DNA of 64,000 bases from Niastella soli (lineage in GTDB: Bacteria > Bacteroidota > Bacteroidia > Chitinophagales > Chitinophagaceae): contig NZ_JAGHKO010000005.1 in assembly GCF_017742245.1 (NCBI RefSeq), positions 186,001-250,000 on the forward strand. The letters run 5' to 3'. This document shows positions 44,927 to 53,207 of this stretch, piece by piece. The first letter of the stretch is position 1. The number at the start of each line of letters is the position of its first letter. The notes under the pieces are model-generated. The model made no database searches. It worked only from the letters and a program-made list of their open reading frames with translations, and was not told the origin of the DNA. A program made the position numbers and the translations under genes.

Positions 44927-45964
44927 ATGAATTGTGAAAAACGGGCAACCATTTACCTCCTGCTGTTATTGGTGTTGGTTTTCGGGGTAATGGGTTGTAG
45001 TAATAATAACAAAGAGGAAAAAGAAACAAAGGAAGGTAAAAACAACCAATCTGTTAAGACAGATCCGCTACCGTCGTGGAATGACGGGCCATTGAAAAAG
45101 TCCATTATTGCTTATATAAAAAGTGTGTCCGATACGGCTTCCCACTCATTTATTCCTGTTATTGACCGTATAGCCACTTTTGATAATGATGGCACCCTGT
45201 GGGCTGAAAGGCCATATGTACAGGCATTGTTTGTACAATACCGGGTAAGAAGAATGGTAAAAGACAATCCGGCGCTGGCTAATAAACAACCTTTTAAGGC
45301 GGTGCTGGAAAAGGATGCCGCTTATTTTGAAAACGGTGGTGAAAAGGCCGTTATGGGGTTAATAGCAGCTATGCATACCGGTATGACGGAAGATAAATTT
45401 GAACTGGCGGTGCATGATTTTTTTGCCTACGCCACCTATCCCCGATGGAACGTGCCCATTAAAGAGATCATTTACGAGCCCCAGTTGGAGTTGTTACAAT
45501 ATTTACGATCAAATGGCTTTACAATTTTTATTTGCACAGGTGGTACAGTAGAATTTGTAAGAGGCATCTCGTATCAATTGTATGATATTCCCAAATATCA
45601 GGTCATTGGTACCACTTTTAAATACCAGTATAACGATAGTACAAAAAGCGTGATCAGGGAAACGGCTATAAACCAGGTCAATGACAAGGAAGGTAAGCCG
45701 GTAAGTATACAGGCCCGAATAGGACAGCCGCCCGTGTTTGCTTGCGGCAACGAAGGCGGGGAAGGCGATATCGCCATGTTGAACTTTTGCCAGGGCAGCC
45801 GGTATCCTTCTTATCAATTACTTGTCAATCACGACGATTCAACCCGGGAGTTTTATTACCAGGAAAGATCGAATGCATCGTTGAATGCAGCGGCTAAAAA
45901 TAACTGGCATGTAATAAGCATGAAAAACGACTGGAAAAAAGTGTTTGCCGAAGTGAAGCAATAA
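44927..45964 (+). CDS. HAD-superfamily phosphatase-like lipoprotein
   Basis: A 345-residue exported protein. The ATG at 44927 yields a lipoprotein signal (LVFGVMGC) followed by a Lys/Glu/Asn-rich linker. The HAD motif I is ATFDNDGTLWAE (nucleophile Asp, with Asn in place of the usual Leu/Phe between), motif II lies near FIFICTGGT, and motifs III/IV include ACGNEGGEGDIAML. It resembles periplasmic phosphoserine-phosphatase-like HAD proteins. The substrate is unknown. It seems to be transcribed alone, downstream of the repeat region. Confidence 0.85.
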   Translation: MNCEKRATIYLLLLLVLVFGVMGCSNNNKEEKETKEGKNNQSVKTDPLPSWNDGPLKKSIIAYIKSVSDTASHSFIPVIDRIATFDNDGTLWAERPYVQALFVQYRVRRMVKDNPALANKQPFKAVLEKDAAYFENGGEKAVMGLIAAMHTGMTEDKFELAVHDFFAYATYPRWNVPIKEIIYEPQLELLQYLRSNGFTIFICTGGTVEFVRGISYQLYDIPKYQVIGTTFKYQYNDSTKSVIRETAINQVNDKEGKPVSIQARIGQPPVFACGNEGGEGDIAMLNFCQGSRYPSYQLLVNHDDSTREFYYQERSNASLNAAAKNNWHVISMKNDWKKVFAEVKQ

Positions 45965-46030
45965 CCGGTTTGAAGGACATACATTTTTTATAACCTACGG
46001 TTATATCATTAAATCGTTTGAGAAAAAGAA

Positions 46031-46894
46031 ATGAAACCAGGAAAATACAATATGCTGTTCTTCTTTGTTTTGCTGCTTGTTGTAACCGTACAACCGGTTG
46101 CGGCGCAAAGAGGGCGCCCGGGAGGACGGCCTGCAATACAACGTCCGCCAGCTGGGGGAGGAGGGCTTAACCGCCAGCCTATGCACGGCGGTGCCGTTGA
46201 AAATAATGACATGCACAACAGGAATGTTAACCGGAATGCGAATATCAATAATGGTCCACGCAATAGTAATAATACCAATGTAAGCGGCAATACAGTTAAT
46301 ATAAATGTCGACAGAAGCCATGATGTAAATGTGGTCAATAACCGAAATACGATGGTGCAGCGAAATAACATAGCTACTTACGGGAGGCCTCCCTATGTAT
46401 ATGGCGGTGCCCGGTATTATTGTTACCATCCTTATGTGTACCACCCGTACAGACCTTTTTACTGGGGGCCTGCCTGGCATCCCTGGGGATTTTTTGTTGC
46501 AGCGCTGGCAGTTACAGCCATTGTAGTAACTGTTGAAAATGAAAAATATCATTATGATCAGGGTGTTTGGTATGCACAATCAGGAGGCGGATATACGGTT
46601 GTAGCAGCCCCCGTAGGGGGTACTGTTACAACCATCCCTTCCAACAGCCAGACCGTAGTAGTAAATAATGTTACCAATAATTATTACGGCGGCGCTTTTT
46701 ATCAAAAAGACGGTACTACCTATAAAGTAGTGCCACCACCGGCAGGCGCTGTGGTAGACAACCTGCCAGAGGGCGGGGAAGAGGTAAAGATTGGCAATCA
46801 AACCTATGTTAAAATAGGCGAAACGTATTACCAGCCGGTAAAGGTTGATGGCAAAGACAAATATGAAGTGACACAGGTGGAATCGGATAAATAG
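46031..46894 (+). CDS. DUF6515-like secreted low-complexity protein
   Basis: A 287-residue exported protein (signal MLFFFVLLLVVTVQPVAAQ). The mature N-terminus is an Arg/Gly/Pro- then Asn-rich low-complexity region (RGRPGGRPAIQRPP; many NRN/NNTN runs). A Tyr/Pro/His-rich patch (PYVYGGARYYCYHPYVYHPY) is followed by a hydrophobic segment (FFVAALAVTAIVVTV), and then two similar strand-rich repeats with 'VWYAQSGGGYTVVAAPVGGTV' and 'FYQKDGTTYKVVPPPAGAVV' patterns. This layout matches DUF6515-type Bacteroidota proteins of unknown role. It is probably envelope-associated. Confidence 0.72.
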   Translation: MKPGKYNMLFFFVLLLVVTVQPVAAQRGRPGGRPAIQRPPAGGGGLNRQPMHGGAVENNDMHNRNVNRNANINNGPRNSNNTNVSGNTVNINVDRSHDVNVVNNRNTMVQRNNIATYGRPPYVYGGARYYCYHPYVYHPYRPFYWGPAWHPWGFFVAALAVTAIVVTVENEKYHYDQGVWYAQSGGGYTVVAAPVGGTVTTIPSNSQTVVVNNVTNNYYGGAFYQKDGTTYKVVPPPAGAVVDNLPEGGEEVKIGNQTYVKIGETYYQPVKVDGKDKYEVTQVESDK

Positions 46895-46916
46895 CGGTCA
46901 TTTATCGCGGTGTTAC

Positions 46917-47513
46917 CTATGACTCAATATTTTGTGAAATCAGCTTTTGAATATTTTTTTGTTTTCCATAAGAAAGAAGCTGCTGACAGTAGGGGGTATA
47001 ATAATGATGGGCTATCATAAATGCCAGGGTACTGTTGTGCCAATTCTCAAGCGGTTTATCCAGTTTTGCTTCCATTTCTGCCTTTACCTGTTTATTAATC
47101 TCAAAAAACTCATCGGTGCCCAGGTGATACAGATCTGCATCGCAAATGATTTTTTCTGATAAAGAATGGGGATTTACGGGCATTTTGGTAGCCATTATGT
47201 ATTTGCTTATTTCTTCTATGATGTTATTGGCTACATGCTTTGAAGATAAAAAATCCACCAGGATCTCAATGCTTTTTAACTCATGCATATTGGTATCGGC
47301 CAACAAATACCCCGTATCGTGAAACCAGGCTGCTGCCAGGATCATGAAGAGGTCCAGCTTGTTATACCTGTAAAATTCGGCGATCTCTTTAGTGTGGGCT
47401 ACTACCTGGAGGGTGTGTTGCAGGTTGTGATAGATCAAAAATGGGCGTTGATGCTGAAAGAACAGTTTTTTTACATAGTTCTCAATATCGGTTAATAAAG
47501 CCGCTATTTGCAT
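46917..47513 (-). CDS. HD-domain phosphohydrolase
   Basis: A 198-residue protein with an HD metal-binding domain: YHNLQHTLQVV (first His), AAWFHDTGY (the HD pair) and ICDADLYHLG (last Asp). Such proteins hydrolyse phosphomonoesters or phosphodiesters, including nucleotides. There is no signal peptide or fused domain; it acts in the cytoplasm. Substrate not predictable. It is transcribed toward the DUF6515-like gene and ends 22 bp from it. Confidence 0.9.
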   Translation of the reverse strand: MQIAALLTDIENYVKKLFFQHQRPFLIYHNLQHTLQVVAHTKEIAEFYRYNKLDLFMILAAAWFHDTGYLLADTNMHELKSIEILVDFLSSKHVANNIIEEISKYIMATKMPVNPHSLSEKIICDADLYHLGTDEFFEINKQVKAEMEAKLDKPLENWHNSTLAFMIAHHYYTPYCQQLLSYGKQKNIQKLISQNIES

Positions 47514-47680
47514 TTTTCTAAAGAAAAGGGATTAAACAGGAAAGTTCTTTGGCAATTCTGTAGAAATGCTGAAGGGTGTTTTATGGGGTTACGCATTAAA
47601 AATGAATAAGAATAAGTGTAGAAATGAACTTTATAAATACCCGGCGTATTATCTTACAGACTTAAAAAATAGCGCCACAT

Positions 47681-49288
47681 ATGAAAAAAGCTGGAATGGC
47701 TGTTCTGTTCCTGATGGTATTGGTTGGTAATGTAGTTGCCCAGGATAAAATTGAGAAATGGGATGTATTTGAATTGACATTAAAAGGCCCGTCGGCAGGT
47801 AATCCGTTTATGAGCACCAATTTGGTTGGCCGGTTTACCAATGGTGATAAAGTATATGAACAGGAAGGGTATTATGATGGGAATGGTATTTACAAGATCA
47901 GGTTCATGCCCGATAAAGAAGGTACCTGGAGTTATGTTGTTAGCAGTAATAAAAAAGAATTGAATAATAACAAAGGGAGCTTTGAATGTACCAGTCCTGC
48001 CAAAAATAACCATGGACCGGTAAGAGTAAGAGCTACCTATCATTTTCAATACGAAGATGGAACGGCTTATTATCCGTTTGGCACCACCATTTACGAATGG
48101 CCTTTTCAGGATGCAGGAACAAAGAAACAAACAATAGAAACACTGGCGTCCAGTGCGTTTAACAAAGCCCGCTTTTTAGCGGTGCCCCCGTATAAAGACA
48201 GGTATATAACCGGCCCGCTCACTATTACTACTTTTCCTTTTGAAGGGACCAGTAAAGACAATTGGGATCTCTCCCGTATCAATCCCGCCTATTTTAGAAT
48301 CCTTGATTCCTGTGTGGAGCAACTGCGGAGCCTGGGCGTGGAGGCAGATCTGATACTTTTCCGTCCGTACGATAAAGGCAAATGGGGGTTTGATATGATG
48401 GGCCAGGACGTGAACAAATTCTTTACCAGATACATGGTAGCCCGTTATTCTGCGTACCGGAATATCTGGTGGAGCCTATGCAATGAAAACAGTTTTATCA
48501 GGAACATGACCGATGAAGACTGGGACGGGCTGTTTAAACTGGTGCAGGAAAAAGACCCTTATCATCACCTGCGTTCCATACACAATGCCGACAGAATATA
48601 CGATTATGCAAAGCCATGGGTTACGCATGTAAGCCTTCAGTATTACAATGTTGTAAAAGCACCTTTTGGTACGCCGCTGCTCCGCGATCTGTATAAAAAG
48701 CCTGTTGTAAATGATGAGATCAATTATGAAGGCGACATCGAAAGCCGGTGGGGGCAACTGTCGGGTGAAGAAATGACATTCCGGTTTTGGAATGCTTATA
48801 TTGGGGGTGGTTATGCTACACATGGTGAAACGTATAAAACCAGCCCATGGATCTCGTATGGGGGCAAGTTGATAGGTTCAAGTCCGTCGAGGATTGCCTT
48901 CTTAAGAAAGATAGTGGAAAGTGGTCCGGCGGGTGGCCTGGAACCCATTGATCAATATTGGGAGATCAATATGGCTGGTAAAGCAGGCGAGTACTACCTC
49001 ATTTATTTTGGAAAGGATAAATTAAACAAATGGGATTTTGTGCTTCCCAAAAGGGACCTCACCAATGGAGCAAAATTCAAGGTGGACATCGTCGATACCT
49101 GGAATATGACCATTACCCCTGTTGAGAGGGAATTTGAAGTGGTGCCCATGCCTGATAACCGGTATAAATTCATTGACAAGAACAAATCGTCGATAAAGCT
49201 GCCGGCCAAACAGTACCTGGCCTTACGTATTTACAAGGTGGCCGATGGCGCCAAAGTCACTGATGATGGCCGCCATGAACTGGAATAA
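47681..49288 (+). CDS. Secreted glycoside hydrolase-like protein (DUF5060/DUF4038/DUF5605 type)
   Basis: A 535-residue exported protein (signal ending VGNVVAQ). The N-terminal beta-sandwich has the DUF5060 pattern (KWDVFELTLKGPSAGNPF, GRFTNGDKVYEQEGYYDGNGIYKIRF, EGTWSYVV). The middle TIM-barrel has DUF4038-like signatures: YPFGTTIYEW, FNKARFLAVPPY, NIWWSLCNENSF (acid/base Glu candidate) and VNDEINYEG (nucleophile Glu candidate). A C-terminal DUF5605-like domain completes it. It likely cleaves plant- or algal-type polysaccharide linkages. A strong terminator follows. It is not part of a SusCD operon. Confidence 0.85.
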   Translation: MKKAGMAVLFLMVLVGNVVAQDKIEKWDVFELTLKGPSAGNPFMSTNLVGRFTNGDKVYEQEGYYDGNGIYKIRFMPDKEGTWSYVVSSNKKELNNNKGSFECTSPAKNNHGPVRVRATYHFQYEDGTAYYPFGTTIYEWPFQDAGTKKQTIETLASSAFNKARFLAVPPYKDRYITGPLTITTFPFEGTSKDNWDLSRINPAYFRILDSCVEQLRSLGVEADLILFRPYDKGKWGFDMMGQDVNKFFTRYMVARYSAYRNIWWSLCNENSFIRNMTDEDWDGLFKLVQEKDPYHHLRSIHNADRIYDYAKPWVTHVSLQYYNVVKAPFGTPLLRDLYKKPVVNDEINYEGDIESRWGQLSGEEMTFRFWNAYIGGGYATHGETYKTSPWISYGGKLIGSSPSRIAFLRKIVESGPAGGLEPIDQYWEINMAGKAGEYYLIYFGKDKLNKWDFVLPKRDLTNGAKFKVDIVDTWNMTITPVEREFEVVPMPDNRYKFIDKNKSSIKLPAKQYLALRIYKVADGAKVTDDGRHELE

Positions 49289-49308
49289 TAGAGGTAGAAA
49301 ACTATATT

Positions 49309-49350
49309 AAAAATCAATCCCCTTTCATTACTGAAAGGGGATTGATTTTT
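49309..49350 (+). terminator. Rho-independent terminator after the glycosidase
   Basis: A perfect 19-bp stem (AAAAATCAATCCCCTTTCA with its complement) around TTAC, ending in TTTTT, 21 bp after the stop. Confidence 0.9.
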
Positions 49351-49430
49351 GATTGCAATCCGACTCTTTGGAAAGATTGCAACCATCTGCAAAGGAAATT
49401 CATCTACCTTTCTGTTTCAATAACTAATTA

Positions 49431-49443
49431 ATTACTTAGTAAT
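49431..49443. promoter_or_regulatory. Inverted repeat overlapping the HxlR start codon
   Basis: ATTAC-TTA-GTAAT is an inverted repeat whose right arm includes the first two bases of the HxlR ATG. HxlR/YodB-type regulators bind short TACT...AGTA inverted repeats, so this is a candidate autoregulatory site. Confidence 0.4.
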
Positions 49444-49804
49444 GGCCGCAGAAAGGAAGGTTTCTTCAACCAATTACCGCAATCAGTCATTTTTGGTGAA
49501 TAAATGTTCGTTAAATGAACTGCTCGATCTGGTAAGCAAACGATGGGTAAGTGAAGTGTTGTTTTGTATAGAAGAGGGAAATAACCGATTCAAAAGTATA
49601 AAGGAGGAATTACAATTTATTAGTGATACCGTGTTGGCCGACCGGCTGAAGCTGCTTGAAAAATATGACCTGGTAAATAAAGTGACATTTAATGTAATGC
49701 CTGTTCGGGTAGAATATTCATTGACGGAGAATGGGAAAACATTGTGTGGATTACTGGAAACCCTGTGCAATTTCAGTGATAGTTTACCTGCTATGAATAA
49801 TTAA
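49442..49804 (+). CDS. HxlR-type winged-helix regulator
   Basis: A 120-residue winged-helix protein of the HxlR family: CSLNELLDLVSKRWVSEVLFCIEEGNNRFKSIKEEL..ISDTVLADRLKLLEKYDLVNKVTFNVMPVRVEYSLTENGKTL. The Cys before the first helix is the position used for redox or electrophile sensing in many members, though the exact chemistry differs between them. It is convergent with the arylsulfatase gene; targets are unknown, but autoregulation is plausible because of the inverted repeat at its start codon. Confidence 0.92.
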   Translation: MAAERKVSSTNYRNQSFLVNKCSLNELLDLVSKRWVSEVLFCIEEGNNRFKSIKEELQFISDTVLADRLKLLEKYDLVNKVTFNVMPVRVEYSLTENGKTLCGLLETLCNFSDSLPAMNN

Positions 49805-49833
49805 GGTCCCTCCCCGTAGGGAGAGACCTTTTT
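49803..49833 (+). terminator. Rho-independent terminator after the HxlR gene
   Basis: AAGGTC-CTCCC pairs with GGGAG-GACCTT (one C/A mismatch) around CGTA and is followed by more T. It sits between convergent genes and may serve both. Confidence 0.8.
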
Positions 49834-49848
49834 GAATTGTTATAGCTA

Positions 49849-52215
49849 TTAATCGCGCGCCATAACAGCGGCCAGTTCTCTTTCCACATCTACATACACA
49901 TCATCGGCCACATCGAAGATCACTTTTATTACTGTGCCATTTGTAAAGGGAAACTTGGGGGTGTACTCATTGCTTACCGAATCGCCGCTGTCGTACCCGA
50001 TGCATAATCCTTCTCCACACAAAGCATACCGGCCGGTTTGCGTGCGAAACTCCCCATTGGCCTGTTCTTTATCATCGACATACAATTTCATAGTGCCGAT
50101 AGACTCACCATACTTACCCTGTTTGTTTTTGATAAATTCAACACCAACAATATGTTTGCCCGATTTAGGTGCTTTACAAATGAGTCGTTGTTCCGGTGGA
50201 ATGCCCAGGAAATTATATACGTAATAGAGTTGTCCGCCTTTTATGAACAGTGAATGGCCACCAAACCTTGATCCATGTGCGAAGATCACGCCTTCTGACT
50301 CGTTGGTGAGGTCCACTTCTGCCAGTATTTTATACGAGCGGCCATGGGTACTGGCCGCAGATGCTTCAGGTATTTCAGTGGTACCCGGATAATAGGTGTA
50401 TTTGCCACTTTCAGGAATGGCGACATGGTATTCCAGCTTGATGAAATCCAAAACAGAGAGATCGTTTAATGGGAACACATTATACTTCTGCGCTTCCTGT
50501 ATCCACAATGCCGTTAACTCCTTTACTTTTTCGGGATATTTATCGGCCAGATCAAGTGCTTCTGAGCGATCTTCATCGGTATGGAAGAGTTGCCATTTGT
50601 CTTTGTCAAAGTTGCCAATGCCTACAGGCAAAGGTCCGTGTAAGGCGGCTGCTTTCCAGCCTTTATGCCAGAGGCCGCGGGTGCCGCACATCTCATAATA
50701 TTGTATTTCCTTTTGGGTAGGTGCATTGGCGTTATCGAAACTGTATTTCATGGAAACACCCGCCAGTGGAGTTTGTTTTACGCCATCCACCACCTCGGGC
50801 ATAGGTACACCACAACACTCCAGGATGGTTGGAACAATATCGGTGCAATGATGATATTGATGCCGCAGTTCTCCTTTTGCTCTAATGCCTTTAGGCCAGC
50901 AGATCACCAGTGGGTCGCAGGTGCCGCCTGCATAACCTGAGTAGCGTTTGAACATGCGGTAGGGTGTTGAGAAGGCCACTGCCCAGCCGGTTGGGTAATG
51001 GTTGTAGGTGTCGGGGCTTCCCAGTTTATCGATCATCTCCAGGTTGCGGTGAATGTCATCAGGATAGCCATTAAAAAAAGCGTTCTCGTTCACGGAGCCG
51101 TTTGGGCTTCCTTCGCCTGATGCGCCATTGTCGGCACAATAGAAGATCAGGGTATTGTCAAACTGTCCTGATTCTTCCAGGTAATCGATCACCCGGCCTA
51201 TTTGCGCATCGGTATATTCAGAGTAACCGGCAAACACTTCCGCCATTCGACAGAACAATTTCTTTTCATCTTCATTCAAGGTGTTCCAGGGGCGTACCAG
51301 GTCGCCTTCATCGCAGGTGCCTTCGGGCATGGGGTTAATGGGGGTAAGCTGCGTGTCTTTAGGCAGGATGCCTTTTTCGATCATCCGTTGCAATACCCAT
51401 TCCCGGTAGGCTTCGTAGCCATCATCAAAAACGCCTTTGTATTTGTCGATGTATTCTTTGGGGGCATGGTGCGGGGCATGATTGGCGCCGGGACAATACC
51501 ACATGTACCAGGGCTTATTAGGTTGCGATTGTTTGGAATCCCTGATAAAGTTAATGGCTTTATCGGCAATGTCTTTACTGAAATGATAACCTTCCTTTGG
51601 CAAATAAGGTTGTTCAACAAAATGATTATCTTCTATCAACTCAGGGTACCATTGATTGGTTTCTCCGCCAATAAAACCATAGAAGCGGTCGTAACCCAAA
51701 CCAAGCGGCCATCTCTTTTTGGAGGCACCCATGTCAAAAGCATCAACAGGCACGTTGTGGTTTTTTCCGATCCATAAAGTGCTATACCCTGCATCGCGCA
51801 GGATAGTAGCCATGGTGGCATTTTCCACGGGTATCTTGCCTGCATAACCGGGAAAGCCGATCGCAGATTCAGCAATGGTGCCAAAGCCATTCTGGTGATG
51901 ATTTCTTCCCGTTAAAAATGTGGAACGGGTAGGGGAACATACCGCAGTGGTATGCCATTGCGTATACGTCAATCCCTCCCTGGCAAGCCTGTCCAAAGTG
52001 GGCATATTAATTCTGCCGCCATAGGGCGACCAGGATGCGAAACCAGTATCGTCGTACAGGATCACCAGCACATTGGGCGCGCCTTCTGGTGCATTGGGTT
52101 CCAGAAAGGCCGACCAATCGGGTTGTGAATTGCGCACATCCATATTGATCACCCCATTGAATGTTTTATTGGTGGCAGTTGTTATGTTAGGCTTGCCGTT
52201 TGTTGCTTTTGCCAT
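49849..52215 (-). CDS. Arylsulfatase, large cytoplasmic-type
   Basis: A 788-residue sulfatase that hydrolyses sulfate esters. The sulfatase core starts with VLVILYDDTGFASWSPYGG (metal ligands), followed by the formylglycine signature CSPTRSTFLTGR with the modifiable Cys at residue 93, and NHHQNG. Later blocks include IGKNHNVP and FYCADNGASGEGSPNGS. The Cys-type site needs formylglycine conversion by an FGE or anaerobic sulfatase-maturing enzyme; none is in the window. No signal peptide is apparent, unlike neighbouring secreted enzymes. About 250 extra C-terminal residues beyond the core form a strand-rich domain, as in large AtsD-type enzymes. It is divergent from a barrel protein gene. Confidence 0.92.
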   Translation of the reverse strand: MAKATNGKPNITTATNKTFNGVINMDVRNSQPDWSAFLEPNAPEGAPNVLVILYDDTGFASWSPYGGRINMPTLDRLAREGLTYTQWHTTAVCSPTRSTFLTGRNHHQNGFGTIAESAIGFPGYAGKIPVENATMATILRDAGYSTLWIGKNHNVPVDAFDMGASKKRWPLGLGYDRFYGFIGGETNQWYPELIEDNHFVEQPYLPKEGYHFSKDIADKAINFIRDSKQSQPNKPWYMWYCPGANHAPHHAPKEYIDKYKGVFDDGYEAYREWVLQRMIEKGILPKDTQLTPINPMPEGTCDEGDLVRPWNTLNEDEKKLFCRMAEVFAGYSEYTDAQIGRVIDYLEESGQFDNTLIFYCADNGASGEGSPNGSVNENAFFNGYPDDIHRNLEMIDKLGSPDTYNHYPTGWAVAFSTPYRMFKRYSGYAGGTCDPLVICWPKGIRAKGELRHQYHHCTDIVPTILECCGVPMPEVVDGVKQTPLAGVSMKYSFDNANAPTQKEIQYYEMCGTRGLWHKGWKAAALHGPLPVGIGNFDKDKWQLFHTDEDRSEALDLADKYPEKVKELTALWIQEAQKYNVFPLNDLSVLDFIKLEYHVAIPESGKYTYYPGTTEIPEASAASTHGRSYKILAEVDLTNESEGVIFAHGSRFGGHSLFIKGGQLYYVYNFLGIPPEQRLICKAPKSGKHIVGVEFIKNKQGKYGESIGTMKLYVDDKEQANGEFRTQTGRYALCGEGLCIGYDSGDSVSNEYTPKFPFTNGTVIKVIFDVADDVYVDVERELAAVMARD

Positions 52216-52255
52216 GAAAGATCATTTTGTAATAAGACACGACCGCGATGGCGTC

Positions 52256-52293
52256 TCCGCCAACGGAAATAAATTAAGGTCGCTTTTGGCGGA
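52256..52293. promoter_or_regulatory. Inverted repeat in the sulfatase/barrel divergent region
   Basis: TCCGCCAA (52256-52263) and TTGGCGGA (52286-52293) form a perfect 8-bp inverted repeat with a 22-bp spacer in the 124-bp divergent region. It may be an operator or transcript hairpin controlling one or both genes. Confidence 0.35.
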
Positions 52294-52339
52294 ACCAGTA
52301 TCCCGAAGGTGTCCAGAAACTGTTTAAAGAGATCGGCCA

Positions 52340-53131
52340 ATGAAGCTTCCCGGCATTGTTTTATTAGTGTTGATTGCCATAACGCACAATCAATTATGGG
52401 CGCAACAAAATCCGCCGCCACCCGGTAAAGGTGTTTCTGATGAGGAATTAAAAAGGGCTAACGACCCGATGGCGAATGTGAAGGCTTTTAATGTGCAGGA
52501 TTATATCGTGTCAAAGTTATATGGCCTGCCCGATCAGCAGCTTAACCAGTTGCTTGTTCGCTATACGCAACCTGTTGGCCAGTTCCTGCTCCGTGGCACC
52601 ATGCCTTTTGTGACTTCTTCCGGCGACGGTAAAGATCCTACCAGCGGTCTGGGCGATTTCAATTTCTTTGCGCTCTATTCTTTTCCTTCTTCAAATGGTA
52701 ATAAATTCGGGATTGGTCCAAATCTTACTGTCCCAACAGGCACACATGAGCTGGGCGCCGGTAAATGGCAAACAGGTTTATCGGTGTTGGCTTTTTTTGC
52801 CAACAGTCACATTGTGCAGGTGGGATCATTGCTTCAATGGTCAGTTTCATTTGCGGGCGATGATGACCGGGCAGATGTTAGTTTACTTACACCGCAGCTC
52901 TTTTTTATCTGGCAAATCGGGGCCGGTTTTTGCATAAGAAGTACTGGGGTAATGAGCTTTAACCTGAAGAATGGCGATTATAATGTGCCCATAGGGTTGG
53001 GTGTTGGTAAAGTATTGAAAGCCGGGAACGTGGTGTTTAACTTATTTGCCGAACCACAATTTACTGTACTCGCAGAGGGGATCGGGCAACCAAGGTACCA
53101 GACTTTTGTTGGGTTCAATACGCAGTTCTAA
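52340..53131 (+). CDS. Outer membrane beta-barrel, transporter-like (MetA/neuromedin-U type)
   Basis: A 263-residue exported protein (signal ending THNQLWAQ) with many short amphipathic strands and a C-terminal Phe (FVGFNTQF). Blocks such as GDFNFFALYSFPSSNGNKFGIGPNLTVPTGTHELGAGKWQTG and YNVPIGLGVGKVLKAGNVVFNLFAEPQFTV resemble the small MetA-pathway/neuromedin-U barrels often annotated near degradation genes. It is divergent from the arylsulfatase and may move its substrate or product across the outer membrane. That link is inference. Confidence 0.68.
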   Translation: MKLPGIVLLVLIAITHNQLWAQQNPPPPGKGVSDEELKRANDPMANVKAFNVQDYIVSKLYGLPDQQLNQLLVRYTQPVGQFLLRGTMPFVTSSGDGKDPTSGLGDFNFFALYSFPSSNGNKFGIGPNLTVPTGTHELGAGKWQTGLSVLAFFANSHIVQVGSLLQWSVSFAGDDDRADVSLLTPQLFFIWQIGAGFCIRSTGVMSFNLKNGDYNVPIGLGVGKVLKAGNVVFNLFAEPQFTVLAEGIGQPRYQTFVGFNTQF

Positions 53132-53207
53132 AAATGGTGTAATTGCTTTAAGGATGAATGATAGCCTGATAGTTTTCTGCGGATTTATCTCCTTAAACTT
53201 CTAAGCT

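Noticed and set aside
51202-51777. 191-residue ORF antisense to the arylsulfatase
   Set aside because: The sulfatase frame carries the conserved active-site motifs; this is its shadow.
52256-52293. Transposon terminal repeats
   Set aside because: The inverted repeat is only 8 bp, 22 bp apart, in a divergent promoter; an operator or hairpin is the simpler reading.
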